Counted from the stretch's first letter, positions 14,667-23,963 are shown. The stretch is 28,047 nucleotides of DNA from Treponema sp. (GCA_031290325.1 JAITNU010000030.1:1-28047); one strand, 5' to 3'. Notes: generated from the sequence alone by a model not told the origin. Translations and numbers: made by a program.

Positions 14667-16280
14667 ATGACCAAAAAACAGGTAACTATCATTACGGTTT
14701 TGTCCGTTACCGCCCTGATCCTGGGACTACTCATCAGCCGGCGCATCTGGTTCCGTCTGGACCTGACGAAAAACAAGGCCTATACCATTTCCGCGGTTTC
14801 CCGGAACCTTTACACCGAAATCCCCGACCAGGTACGGATCACCTACTATATTTCAGAAAAACTCTCTGCGATCCATCCCCTGCCCGGGGAAATTGAAGAT
14901 CTCCTCCGTGAGTATGCTGCCTATTCCCGTGGTAAGATACGGTTTACGACACGGGACCCCGCCAAGGCGGGACTCGTCCAGGCGGTGGAGCAGCTCGGCA
15001 TCCAGCCCCAGCAGATACAAACCGTGGAACAGGATCAGGCCAGTGTCGCCACGGTGTATAGCGGCATTGTTATCGAATACCTGGATCAACTTGAGGTGCT
15101 GCCTGTGGTGTTTTCCCTGGATACCCTGGAATACGACCTCAGCTCACGGATCCGCTCCCTGGTGCGGGGAACTGAACGGGAAGCAGGGGTCATCGTGGGG
15201 GATTCCTATAAGCAATGGACCACGGATTACCAGTACTTAAACCAGGCCCTGAGTCAATCAGGCTACCATATTCGCCTTATCAATGGGGGGGATGCAATCC
15301 CTGATACCCTCCCGTTCCTGTTCGTCATCGGTGGGACCGAGGACCTGGATGAATGGGCTTTGTACCGTATCGACCGGTACATTCAGGGGGGAGGAAAGGT
15401 GATCTTTGCCCTTGAGGGGGTGTTTGTCAATACCCAGGGCAATCTTGATGCACGGGTCATGACCGATAAGGGGCTGCTCGCCATGGTTTCGTTTTACGGC
15501 GCCACGGTAAAGCCTGAGCTGGTGCTGGACAAGTCCGCTCTGACGATTCAATACCAGACCGTCGGGCCTTCCGGGGGCATCCAGATTCGGATGGCCCGAT
15601 ACCCCCATTGGATAGGGATCCTCGAAGAGCAGGGCAATCAAAACCATCCGGTAAGCGCACGGTTTGGTGGACTTGATCTTTTCTGGTCCAGTCCTCTGGA
15701 GCTTAATCCTCTGGAAGGGGTGGAAGCAGAACCCCTCTTTACCAGTTCTCCAGAAGCCTGGCTTATGACCAGGGATTTTACTACCAACCCCGATATGAGC
15801 TACCTTTTTGAACGGGAAGCGCCGGATACCAGGGGGGTGAAGATCCTCGGGGCCGCCCTTTCCGGCCAATTCCCCAGTTGGTTTGCAGAGGTGCCTAAGC
15901 CGACCAGAGAAGGGGTTACTGAAGAACTGCCAGATCTTCCTGCAGAGACCAAGCCATCCCGTATCATTGTTATCGGGGATACGGATGTGGCTTCTCAATT
16001 CATGCAGTATACCCGTGGACAGCGGAACCTCGATTTTCTGCTCCAGGCCGCAGGCTGGCTCGGTAATGATGATGATATCATCGGTATCAGGAACCACCAA
16101 AGCCAGGTTGGACGACTTGATAAGATTATCGATCCGGGAAAACGGGCCGGGGCCATGATGTTCTCCCGGATCATCAATGTGGTGTTCGTCCCCTTGGGGA
16201 TAATCGTCGCAGGCGTGTTCCTCACCTGGAAACGGCGGGTACGGGCCGGCAAAGCCAGGAAACAGACTCCAGAAGCATAG
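14667..16280 (+). CDS. GldG-like ABC-type auxiliary membrane protein
   Basis: Seen: 537 residues. A membrane segment near the N-terminus (about 6-25) is followed by FRLDLTKNKAYTISAVSRNL, the diagnostic beginning of GldG-family proteins. A large extracytoplasmic region (about 30-495) and a second membrane segment (about 502-521) with a basic tail (KRRVRAGKARK) complete it. Known: GldG is the third component of the Gld-type ABC system and its soluble part resembles intraflagellar-transport auxiliary domains; its exact job is unsettled. Here it is placed between the permease and a DUF4340 gene, as in many bacteria. GGAG lies eight bases before the ATG. Its last codons are followed after 13 bp by the next gene. 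Confidence 0.87.
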   Translation: MTKKQVTIITVLSVTALILGLLISRRIWFRLDLTKNKAYTISAVSRNLYTEIPDQVRITYYISEKLSAIHPLPGEIEDLLREYAAYSRGKIRFTTRDPAKAGLVQAVEQLGIQPQQIQTVEQDQASVATVYSGIVIEYLDQLEVLPVVFSLDTLEYDLSSRIRSLVRGTEREAGVIVGDSYKQWTTDYQYLNQALSQSGYHIRLINGGDAIPDTLPFLFVIGGTEDLDEWALYRIDRYIQGGGKVIFALEGVFVNTQGNLDARVMTDKGLLAMVSFYGATVKPELVLDKSALTIQYQTVGPSGGIQIRMARYPHWIGILEEQGNQNHPVSARFGGLDLFWSSPLELNPLEGVEAEPLFTSSPEAWLMTRDFTTNPDMSYLFEREAPDTRGVKILGAALSGQFPSWFAEVPKPTREGVTEELPDLPAETKPSRIIVIGDTDVASQFMQYTRGQRNLDFLLQAAGWLGNDDDIIGIRNHQSQVGRLDKIIDPGKRAGAMMFSRIINVVFVPLGIIVAGVFLTWKRRVRAGKARKQTPEA

Positions 16281-16293
16281 AGGTAGAGTAAAA

Positions 16294-17268
16294 ATGGTTA
16301 ATAGAAGGACTAAAGCGGAAACCTTTAACGCACAAACCGCAAAAAAGATACGGTTTCTGGCAGGACTTGTCGTAGTACTGGCCCTGATATACGCAGGTAC
16401 GCTGATCTTTGAGCCTGAACGGGTCAATACGCGGAACGCTTCTTTTGTATGGCTCGATGCCAAATGGCAAGACCAGGCGGACCGTATTGAAATCTCCCAG
16501 GCCCCAGAGGATACTCTAAGCCTGACACGGCAGAACAACACCTGGTTTGTGTCCCGGGACGGCGTTGAATACCCGGCAAAGCAGGCCCGGATCGATGATT
16601 TTCTGCGGATTCTGACCACCCGGGGAAGCTACCCGGTTCGCGGGGCAGAGGCTGCTTCCCATGAACGACTGGGACTTACCGAAAACACCGCTTCCCGGGT
16701 CATAATCCGGGGCGGCGCTTCCACCTATCCCCTCCTGGACCTCCTCATCGGCAATGAGGACCTGACAGGAAGCGAAATCTACCTCCGCAAAAACAACCAG
16801 AATGAGGTACGTTCCGGGCAGAACACCTTTTCCCCCTATATTTCAGGTCCTGTAACCGCATGGCTCAACCTGAGACTGTTCCCGGAACCGGATGAAGAAG
16901 TCCAGCGGATTACCGTGCTTGCCCCGGTGGTTGAGGAAGCCCTCATCCTGGCGCGGCAAGCAGGGGGATGGACCATTGATGGTAACGTGGCGATCAATAC
17001 CCAGCGCATAGAATCATATATCCGCTCCATCCTGGATGCGGAAGGGGAAGATTTTATCCCCACCCTGAAGCCAGCAGACCCGGTTTTTAATGAAGGCCGG
17101 ATCGTACTGGAATTCGGGAATGGGACTACCCGTACCATCAGTCTTGGCCCGTCCCTGGAATCAAACCAGCGGAGCGCCGCAGTCTCCGGGGGGGCCTTTG
17201 TCTATGCCCTGGCAGAGTGGACTGTAGAGCGTATCTTCAGAGACCGGACTTATTTTGAGCAGCAATAA
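16294..17268 (+). CDS. DUF4340-family envelope protein
   Basis: Seen: 324 residues. One N-terminal membrane segment (about 21-39) precedes an extracytoplasmic region made of repeated units. FVSRDGVEYPAKQARIDDFL and the later IDGNVAINTQRIESYIRSIL are recognisably similar, matching the internally duplicated layout of DUF4340. Known: DUF4340 proteins are commonly encoded next to GldG-type genes; no biochemical function is established. Inferred: a structural partner of the ABC auxiliary protein outside the membrane. GAGGTAGAG precedes the ATG. The final 32 bp overlap the 3' end of the convergent gene on the minus strand. Confidence 0.85.
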   Translation: MVNRRTKAETFNAQTAKKIRFLAGLVVVLALIYAGTLIFEPERVNTRNASFVWLDAKWQDQADRIEISQAPEDTLSLTRQNNTWFVSRDGVEYPAKQARIDDFLRILTTRGSYPVRGAEAASHERLGLTENTASRVIIRGGASTYPLLDLLIGNEDLTGSEIYLRKNNQNEVRSGQNTFSPYISGPVTAWLNLRLFPEPDEEVQRITVLAPVVEEALILARQAGGWTIDGNVAINTQRIESYIRSILDAEGEDFIPTLKPADPVFNEGRIVLEFGNGTTRTISLGPSLESNQRSAAVSGGAFVYALAEWTVERIFRDRTYFEQQ

Positions 17269-18550
17269 AGGCCCGGTATTTTTCGGGATCGCTTCTAAAG
17301 GCCACGATAGGTAAGCCTTCGTCATCCCAGGCCCGCTTCAATGCCTGGGATGCTTCAAGCATAAGCCGTTCCGTATCAACCAGTCTTCCTGAGCGGGAAC
17401 TCAGGCCGATACAGAGTTTCGGGATCTCTGGGAAGGCAGAACATTTACCTGCCACGCGCTTATGGAATTCCTGGGATATGGTCAATGCCTGATCCAGATC
17501 AATGTTGGGAATAATAACCGAGATTCCCCAGTTTCCTTTTTCAAAGATGAGATCTCGGTGGGTGAAAAACGCAACCGCTTCATCGGCGAGGAGCTTGTAT
17601 GAGGATTCCTCAAGTGCACCCTTGAATTCCATGATAATGAACACCATATCCTGGTCAAAGGAAGCACACTGGTGCAGTTCCGACGCAAGGCGCTCCTTGG
17701 TATAGGCTTCCCAGCCTATATTACTGCGGGGAGCATAGAGGCCCCGGGGTTCTTCCGCAGTTTCGTTTTTGTCTTCATTTTCGTCCAGCGGCTCCAGGAC
17801 ATCTGATAAGTCAAAATCAGTGTGGGTAAGGGGGGGAAGGAAGAAGTCCTCATGAAGCTCCTGGTCATCCCTGGTTTCAGCTTCGGCGTTGACTTCAGCC
17901 TCGGCCTCCCGGAAAAGATCCTCAGACCGTAGTTCCATAGGGAGTCCTTGCTGGGCTTCTTCTGAAGTTTCCACTAGGGATCGCTCCGGCTTATCGGACA
18001 ACAGAAATTGCAGTATCAGGGTACAGAAGGCTACACTGAGGGCGATTAAAATCACCAGGAGGGAACGTTTTAATACGAGGATGAACAAGTTAGGGTCAAT
18101 ATAACTAAAGACCGCCCTGATCGATACATTTCGCTGCCCTTCAATGCGGATGGGTTGAAAAAACTGCTCTTTTGAGAGGCCGAAACGGGCTATGAACTGG
18201 GGAGCATCACCGGTCCAGGTAATGGCGATTCCCCGCTCCCGTTCAAACGCGTATTCCTCATTCGGTCCTGAAATAATAACCCCTTGCAGGGTTTTTGATG
18301 TTATCAGCGCATCCTTGATAGTGTCCTGAAATGATTCATTCATAAACCCCAACACCCCTGCTGAGGAAGAAAGATCCGCAAGTTCGAAAAATTCCTGTTC
18401 CGCATGGTTGCGACGCTCAGTCATACCGGTATAGAGCCGGATACCGGCAAAGGCAATGGCCCCTATATACACCACAATACAGACCGAAGCGATGCTTAAA
18501 ATTACTATAGAAGATACGGTCGGCTTTTTTATCGTCTTGTTCTCCTTCAT
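17237..18550 (-). CDS. Sensor-like membrane protein with degenerate GGDEF-like domain
   Basis: Seen: 437 residues. Two membrane segments (about 13-39 and 155-184) flank an extracytoplasmic region of about 115 residues. A long acidic, probably disordered linker (190-270) and a cytoplasmic domain (about 275-425) follow. That domain aligns by eye with GGDEF domains: MVFIIMEF where a strand precedes the metal-binding Asp, EKGNWGISVIIPNIDLDQAL where the active loop LGGDEFAVLLP would be, and a closing ASQALKRAWDDEGLPIVAF. The GGDEF pentapeptide is GNWGI (339-343), so diguanylate cyclase activity is not expected. Inferred: a signal-receiving or scaffolding protein. It overlaps the upstream gene by 4 bp (ATGA), last of a three-gene operon. 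I know no named homologue. Confidence 0.75.
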   Translation of the reverse strand: MKENKTIKKPTVSSIVILSIASVCIVVYIGAIAFAGIRLYTGMTERRNHAEQEFFELADLSSSAGVLGFMNESFQDTIKDALITSKTLQGVIISGPNEEYAFERERGIAITWTGDAPQFIARFGLSKEQFFQPIRIEGQRNVSIRAVFSYIDPNLFILVLKRSLLVILIALSVAFCTLILQFLLSDKPERSLVETSEEAQQGLPMELRSEDLFREAEAEVNAEAETRDDQELHEDFFLPPLTHTDFDLSDVLEPLDENEDKNETAEEPRGLYAPRSNIGWEAYTKERLASELHQCASFDQDMVFIIMEFKGALEESSYKLLADEAVAFFTHRDLIFEKGNWGISVIIPNIDLDQALTISQEFHKRVAGKCSAFPEIPKLCIGLSSRSGRLVDTERLMLEASQALKRAWDDEGLPIVAFRSDPEKYRAFIAAQNKSGL

Positions 18551-19242
18551 ACTCGTTGTATAACCTCCTCCGATGGTGTCCCTTCAAGATATGCGTTAAA
18601 AATTGCCTGTTCATTACCAGGGAACGAGAGGAATTCCAGCAAAACGATACGCCCCGGATGGATGAGTTTACAGACCGGGGAAAGGATGGCATCCCCGGCC
18701 CGGAGTGAACATGCTGGTAATTCGGTATATATCGGTATATCCCGCATCAGGGCGCACTGATAAGGATAGAAAGAAAGACCTGAAGGCGAGATGGCTTTGA
18801 CCTCCCCCGTAATGATAAGCTTATCCTGGGGCCTGGAAAAGAGAAACCCAAAGCCGCGCCGCGATTTCACCGGAACGACACCTCGCAACAGCTCCTGGAA
18901 CCGGTCAACTTCTGCCGGCGTATCCAGGGATTCTGCAATCAGACCGTTCACCCCCAGGTAAAAGGCCTTTGACGCCTCTTCCAGGGGAAAATTATCCCCC
19001 CTGAGCAGGATGACCGGGCAGACCACCTTGGACCGTTCGCTCCGTATGAATTGCAGCAGGACCTTCCAATGGCGGGGAAAATCCTGGGCGCTGATGATGA
19101 TAAGCGCTGGATTCACCTCCTCAAGGTTATCCATGGCCTTGAGTACATACCGATACCGGATGAGATCGAATCCCAAGGCTTTGACATAAAAAGCGAGGGG
19201 ATTATAGGCATTATCAGAACCAAGTACCAGCAATAGATTCAT
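18547..19242 (-). CDS. Receiver-like / PilZ-like cytoplasmic protein, both degenerate
   Basis: Seen: 231 residues, no signal peptide. Residues 1-120 have a response-regulator pattern (MNLLLVLGSD, then NPALIIISAQDFP, then VICPVILL-like VVCPVILLRGD, then AFYLGVNGLIAESLD). The phospho-acceptor Asp and the C-terminal conserved Lys are missing. Residues about 128-215 resemble a PilZ barrel: RRGFGFLF and GEVKAISPSGLSF, the latter lacking the Asp of the DxSxxG motif. Inferred: a regulatory adaptor that has lost phosphorylation and probably c-di-GMP binding. GGGG six bases before the ATG. It lies 13 bp after the exported-protein gene and overlaps the GGDEF-like gene by 4 bp. Domain calls are by eye and moderate. 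Confidence 0.7.
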   Translation of the reverse strand: MNLLLVLGSDNAYNPLAFYVKALGFDLIRYRYVLKAMDNLEEVNPALIIISAQDFPRHWKVLLQFIRSERSKVVCPVILLRGDNFPLEEASKAFYLGVNGLIAESLDTPAEVDRFQELLRGVVPVKSRRGFGFLFSRPQDKLIITGEVKAISPSGLSFYPYQCALMRDIPIYTELPACSLRAGDAILSPVCKLIHPGRIVLLEFLSFPGNEQAIFNAYLEGTPSEEVIQRV

Positions 19243-19255
19243 GTAATCCCCAGGT

Positions 19256-20227
19256 TTATTCGGTTCCCAGATTCAATACCGAGTAATCCACAATGGTCCA
19301 TATATCATCCCGACGGCGCAAATAATAGGTATACCGTTTCTTTTCCACGTAATTTCCAATTTGGAACTTTTCCAGGGCCACCACCGTCCCCTCTCCCGCG
19401 CTATATGAGGTGCGTTCAATCAGGAATTCCTTAGGTATGGTGACAATCTCGATAAGTTCACCCTCCACCACCGAACTTTGCAGATCTGTGCGATAACGGG
19501 CTATCATCCGCTGGCGGCCCTCTTCCGATTCGGCCAGCCATTGCCGCTGCCGCACCCCATCCCGGGAGATCATCGCCTCCAGGTCAAGGTAGAGGAAGAA
19601 TTTTTCCCATTGCCCCTTTTGCCGGGCAGTTAAGAGATAGGCTACCACCTCATCAGGGGGCAACTTTTCGCGGACCAGGACCGCGTTGGTTTCCACATCC
19701 ATGGCCAGGGGGAGCCCGTCAGGACCGGGAATCACCGGGGGCCTGAGATTCAGGGCAAGGCGATTGGATTCCAGGGGAGTAATCCCTGAAGCGCGGTACA
19801 ATTCAGGGTACATCCTGGCCTGGACGATGAAAGAACCGCTTTGGCTCAAATCCGCATAGTTCCTGATATCTTCCACAAATGAAAAGGACTCCCCCGGTTC
19901 AACGGCAATTTCCCGGAAGTAGACCTGTTGCTGCCGGCTTCTCTTCCGTACCAGGTTCTCTGCAAGCTCCACCGTCCGGTTTGTCATGGTCCTGACATCA
20001 AAATCAACGGAAAAGGCCCGCTCATCCGCCAGTTTGAAACGGAAGGTGGAGGGGCTGTTGTTGGCGATGGTTACCTGTACATAAATGGGATCATGAGCCG
20101 CTCCCTGGACATAATAGATCCGTTTATCAAAGTACCGTATACTGAAAGCTATTTCAGCGGAAACCGCCGGGGCCAGAACCCCTCCCAGCAATACAACCGT
20201 CAAGATGCTACTATATATATGTTTCAT
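19256..20227 (-). CDS. Exported protein of unknown function, treponeme type
   Basis: Seen: 323 residues. A signal peptide (MKHIYSSILTVVLLGGVLAP, cleavage likely after AVSA at about 24) precedes a beta-rich region (about 25-165; IYVQVTIANNSPSTFRFKLA resembles a bacterial immunoglobulin-like strand pattern). A helical Glu/Arg-rich part (about 190-250) and a C-terminal strand-rich part ending DDIWTIVDYSVLNLG follow; the latter recalls NTF2/SnoaL-like assessments of phosphorylated or lipid ligands but is not convincing. I recognise no named family. GGAG lies eight bases before the ATG. It is the first gene of the three-gene minus operon and is divergent from mfd. Inferred: a periplasmic or outer-envelope partner of the membrane protein encoded two genes downstream. 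Confidence 0.75.
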   Translation of the reverse strand: MKHIYSSILTVVLLGGVLAPAVSAEIAFSIRYFDKRIYYVQGAAHDPIYVQVTIANNSPSTFRFKLADERAFSVDFDVRTMTNRTVELAENLVRKRSRQQQVYFREIAVEPGESFSFVEDIRNYADLSQSGSFIVQARMYPELYRASGITPLESNRLALNLRPPVIPGPDGLPLAMDVETNAVLVREKLPPDEVVAYLLTARQKGQWEKFFLYLDLEAMISRDGVRQRQWLAESEEGRQRMIARYRTDLQSSVVEGELIEIVTIPKEFLIERTSYSAGEGTVVALEKFQIGNYVEKKRYTYYLRRRDDIWTIVDYSVLNLGTE

Positions 20228-20240
20228 CGTGAAACTCCAC

Positions 20241-20269
20241 TTAAAAAAAAGCTGATATTATAGTATAGT
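20241..20269. promoter_or_regulatory. Back-to-back promoters of mfd and the minus operon
   Basis: Plus strand: TTAAAA (20241-20246), 17 bp, TATAGT (20264-20269), pointing to mfd. Minus strand: a consensus TATAAT -10 is the complement of 20257-20262, with no clear -35. The mfd transcript would begin about nine bases before its ATG, and there is no Shine-Dalgarno, so mfd translation initiation may be weak. Confidence 0.5.
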
Positions 20270-20284
20270 AATCGGTAAACTGTT

Positions 20285-23200
20285 ATGAATACCTTATCTT
20301 TTACTCACATTTCCCCGTCGTTTTTATCGGCCATCACCGCTTCCAAGGCGGTGTCCGCCGCAGTGTCGGCCTTTACCCACGGGGCCTTTCCCCTGGAAAT
20401 TGAAGCCCTGGAAGGCTCCCTCGGAGCCATACTGTTAGGGCTTTTCCATAATACCGTTTCCGGTCCGTTCCTGGTGGTGGTTCCCACTGAAACCGAGGCT
20501 GCGGACCTTGCTGCAGACCTGGAAACCCTTGGCGTAGGGGTTTGTTTGTTTCCCTGGTGGGGGGCCATGCCCTACCGCGAGATGGCCCCCCTTTCGGCGG
20601 TGTTCGGTGAACGGACCAAGGTATTAAGCGACCTTGTTGCAGGGCCTCCCGGTAAAGGCATCGTGATCGCCCCGGAACGGGCCTTCCTCACCCCCCTCCC
20701 GCCGCCGGACTATATACAGAAACTCCTCATCAGGGTGAGGCCCGGAGAAACAATAGATACCGCCCCCCTCTCGGAAACCCTGGTACGTTATGGCTATACC
20801 AGGGTCCCCAAGGTCCAGATGCAGGGCGAGTTTGTCTTCAGAGGGGAAGTATTGGACATCCTCATGGGAGGAGATGATGCGGCCTACCGTATCCTCTTTG
20901 ACTTTGACCGGGTGGCATCGATCAAACGCTTTGATCCCTTGGATCAGAGCGGCCACGACCGGGTAACAGAACTGGTTATCCGGCCCCTCAAGGAAGTGGT
21001 CTGGTTTGACGACCGGATTGAAGCCTTAAGCCGGAACCTCGGGGGGTTTGAGGAATTTACCCTCGGTGAAGCCGGCAACTCAGTCCCGGATCACCTTACC
21101 GTCCGCAGGGTGCTGGAAGACCTCATAGTCCGGCGCATGAGCCCCGGGGAGGAACTCTTCTTTCCCCTGGCCTTTGATGCCCCTGCGTCGCTGACCGATT
21201 ACCTCGGTACCGAGGGGACGGTCTGTTATATTGACCGGGAACGCCTGGAAAGCGCCGAATCCACCTTGGAACGGGAATATCAAAACCTGTACCTCAAGGC
21301 CCGCCGGGAACGGGAGGTGCCAAAACCGGAACGACTCCTCCTCAATTTCAGCACCCTTTCAAAGCAGGTGCCCCGGCGGATTTCCTTCATGACCATGAAA
21401 GGCGGCGGTGAAGACAGGGCAACACGGCTCTCCCTTGCCAGTGATCCCCCCCGGAGTTTCTTCGGTAATATCCACTATTTAAAAGAAGAATTCACCTCCC
21501 TGCTCAAACAGGGCTGGGAGATCGTCATTGCGGCCCAATCGGACGTGCAGGCCTCCCGGATCCGGGAGGTCTTTAAAGAAGATGAAACCCTGAGTATGGA
21601 AGATGCCGTGGTACCTCACACCGGCAAATCCTCACTCTCCGTAATCACCGCGCCCCTTGCATCGGGCTTTGCCCTCCCAGACCTCAAGTTCATGGTGGTC
21701 CAGGAAAATGAGATATTCGGCAGACGGAAGCGCCCGCCCAAGTCGTTGAAAACGGTACGGAGCGCCACTATCGACACCTTCGTGGAACTCAATCCCGGAG
21801 ACTATGTGGTCCATGTGAATTATGGCATCGGCCTGTTCAAGGGAATTGAGCGGATCCGGGCGGTGGGACACGAGCGGGATTACATCAAACTGGAATACAT
21901 CGGCGGGGAAGTGGTCTTCGTCCCTATCGAACAGGTCAACCTGGTGCAGCGCTACATTGGGAACCAGGGCGCTCCCCCGCGGCTTGATAAGCTGGGATCC
22001 AAGAGCTGGGAAAACCGGAAAGGCAAGGTCAAGAAGTCGGTGGAGGATATCGCGGAAAAGCTCATCGTCCTCTATTCCAAACGCAAAGCCGCTCCGGGCT
22101 TTGCCTTTCCGCCGGACAGCGAATGGCAGCCTATGTTCGAGGCGAGTTTTCCCTTTGAAGAAACCGAGGATCAGCTCCGCTGTGTTGAGGAGATCAAGAT
22201 GGATATGGAAAGTCCCCATCCCATGGACCGCCTGATCTGCGGGGATGTGGGGTACGGCAAGACCGAGGTGGCGGTCCGGGCCTGCTTCAAGGCCATCATG
22301 GGGGGAAAACAGGTGGCTTTTCTCGCTCCCACCACCATACTGGCAGAACAGCACTTCGAGAACTTTCTGGAACGGTTCTCCCAGTTTCCCGTGCGGATTG
22401 CCATGCTCTCCCGTTTTGTGGAAAAAGCCGCCCAGCGGAAGTCGCTGGAAGAGGTCAAGAACGGTGCAATCGACCTCCTCGTGGGGACCCACCGGATCAT
22501 CCAGAAAGATGTGAGTTTTAAAAACCTGGGCCTCATGGTCATCGACGAGGAACAGCGTTTCGGGGTAAAGGACAAGGAACGGCTCAAGGAATTGAAGACC
22601 AACGTGGACTGCCTCATTCTCTCCGCCACCCCCATTCCCCGGACCCTCCACATGAGCCTCCTCAAAATCCGGGACATGAGCCTCCTCACCACCCCGCCCC
22701 AGAACCGGCATCCCATTGAAACCAGCATTGAGGAGTTTAACGAGGACCGGCTTGCCACGGCCATACGCCGGGAAGTGGAACGGGGGGGCCAGGTCTTCTT
22801 CCTCCACAACCGGGTGGAGAGCCTCATCGAGACCAGGCTGAAAATCGAACACCTGGTACCGGAGATGCTGGTGGAAACCGCCCACGGCCAGATGGACGCT
22901 CAGGACCTTGAGGATGTGATGCACCGTTTCATCCACGGAGGCTTTCACATCCTCGTGTCCACCACTATCATCGAGAACGGCATCGACATTCCCAACGTGA
23001 ATACCATCATCATTGATCGGGCGGATATGTACGGCGTCTCTCAGCTCTATCAGCTCCGGGGCCGGGTGGGCCGCTCCGACCGGGTGGCCTATGCCTATCT
23101 TTTTTACCCCCAGGACAAAGTGCTTTCGGAAGTGGCCATGAAGCGACTCCAGGTAATTTCCGACTTTACCGAATTAGGCTCAGGTTTTAAGATCGCCATG

Positions 23201-23785
23201 AAAGACATGGAAATCCGGGGCGCCGGGAACCTCCTGGGCCGGGAACAATCCGGGGACATCTACTCGGTGGGCTTTGATCTTTACCTCCGGCTCTTGGACG
23301 AGGCGGTGCGACGCCTGGAGAACGCCCACTACGAGGCCGAAACCGAGACCCTCCTGGAACTGGAGTATTCCGGGTTCATCCCTGACACCTACATTGACTC
23401 GGCCCAGGAAAAGATGGAGGTCTACAAGAAGATCGCCGCCGTGCGGGACAAGGATGAGCTGGAACGGGTCTATACGGAACTGCTGGACCGCTTCGGTCCC
23501 CTCCCCGATGAGGCCGCCTCCCTTCTGGCCCTGGCGGAGATCCGTATCATCTGCCGGGAACTTGCGGTTTTCTCCCTGAAAGAACGGGACGGCCTGGTAC
23601 GGGTCGAGTTTGGGAAGGTCTCCAGGGTGAAGATCGACCGCCTGGTCAGGCTCATGCAGGAATCAAGCGGCATGGTGAAGCTGGACCCCAAGGCGCCCCA
23701 CGTGCTCATCCTGGCAACAGGAAGCATCGGGCTGAAGGAGAAGAGCGAGTTTATCCGGGAGAAGCTGGCAGCCCTGACGGGATAG
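20285..23785 (+). CDS. mfd: Transcription-repair coupling factor Mfd
   Basis: Seen: 1166 residues, normal for Mfd. The N-terminal part is UvrB-like. The RNA-polymerase-interacting, CarD-like domain starts near 500 (LNPGDYVVHVNYGIGLFKGI). The translocase core has Walker A GDVGYGKTEVA (about 652-662), DEEQ box VIDEEQRFGVKDKERLKEL (about 751-769), SATPIPRTLHMSL, and motifs V-VI in TTIIENGIDIPNVNTIIIDR and QLRGRVGRSDRVAYAYL. A C-terminal TRCF domain follows. Known: it removes RNA polymerase stalled at DNA damage and recruits UvrA for nucleotide excision repair. ATG at 20285. Divergent from the minus operon; a hairpin about 50 bp after the stop may end the transcript. Confidence 0.97.
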   Translation: MNTLSFTHISPSFLSAITASKAVSAAVSAFTHGAFPLEIEALEGSLGAILLGLFHNTVSGPFLVVVPTETEAADLAADLETLGVGVCLFPWWGAMPYREMAPLSAVFGERTKVLSDLVAGPPGKGIVIAPERAFLTPLPPPDYIQKLLIRVRPGETIDTAPLSETLVRYGYTRVPKVQMQGEFVFRGEVLDILMGGDDAAYRILFDFDRVASIKRFDPLDQSGHDRVTELVIRPLKEVVWFDDRIEALSRNLGGFEEFTLGEAGNSVPDHLTVRRVLEDLIVRRMSPGEELFFPLAFDAPASLTDYLGTEGTVCYIDRERLESAESTLEREYQNLYLKARREREVPKPERLLLNFSTLSKQVPRRISFMTMKGGGEDRATRLSLASDPPRSFFGNIHYLKEEFTSLLKQGWEIVIAAQSDVQASRIREVFKEDETLSMEDAVVPHTGKSSLSVITAPLASGFALPDLKFMVVQENEIFGRRKRPPKSLKTVRSATIDTFVELNPGDYVVHVNYGIGLFKGIERIRAVGHERDYIKLEYIGGEVVFVPIEQVNLVQRYIGNQGAPPRLDKLGSKSWENRKGKVKKSVEDIAEKLIVLYSKRKAAPGFAFPPDSEWQPMFEASFPFEETEDQLRCVEEIKMDMESPHPMDRLICGDVGYGKTEVAVRACFKAIMGGKQVAFLAPTTILAEQHFENFLERFSQFPVRIAMLSRFVEKAAQRKSLEEVKNGAIDLLVGTHRIIQKDVSFKNLGLMVIDEEQRFGVKDKERLKELKTNVDCLILSATPIPRTLHMSLLKIRDMSLLTTPPQNRHPIETSIEEFNEDRLATAIRREVERGGQVFFLHNRVESLIETRLKIEHLVPEMLVETAHGQMDAQDLEDVMHRFIHGGFHILVSTTIIENGIDIPNVNTIIIDRADMYGVSQLYQLRGRVGRSDRVAYAYLFYPQDKVLSEVAMKRLQVISDFTELGSGFKIAMKDMEIRGAGNLLGREQSGDIYSVGFDLYLRLLDEAVRRLENAHYEAETETLLELEYSGFIPDTYIDSAQEKMEVYKKIAAVRDKDELERVYTELLDRFGPLPDEAASLLALAEIRIICRELAVFSLKERDGLVRVEFGKVSRVKIDRLVRLMQESSGMVKLDPKAPHVLILATGSIGLKEKSEFIREKLAALTG

Positions 23786-23833
23786 GGGTATCTGGAGGTG
23801 ATCTACAAAGTATACTGCGACGAAGAAGAATTC

Positions 23834-23874
23834 AACCACAAACCTCTCGAACTTTTGAAGGGTGGTTCGTGGTT
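23834..23874 (+). terminator. Candidate terminator hairpin after mfd
   Basis: AACCACAAACC (23834-23844) pairs with GGTTCGTGGTT (23864-23874), 10 of 11 positions, around a 19-base loop. ATAATTTCTT follows, a poor T-run. It lies 48 bp after the mfd stop and before the galM promoter. It could instead be an intergenic repeat. Confidence 0.4.
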
Positions 23875-23963
23875 ATAATTTCTTAAGCATACTTTTTGGA
23901 TCACCACCTGATGCCTCAGCATACTGTGCAGATCATGATCATTATTTCCTCAATGCCCTGCTA

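Noticed and set aside
15258..16619. 453-codon minus-strand ORF opposite the GldG-like gene
   Set aside because: It spans the ends of two well-supported plus-strand genes and has no recognisable domain; a codon-bias shadow.
21632..22948. 438-codon minus-strand ORF opposite mfd
   Set aside because: It lies entirely over the conserved Mfd translocase core; His/Gly/Leu-rich shadow translation.
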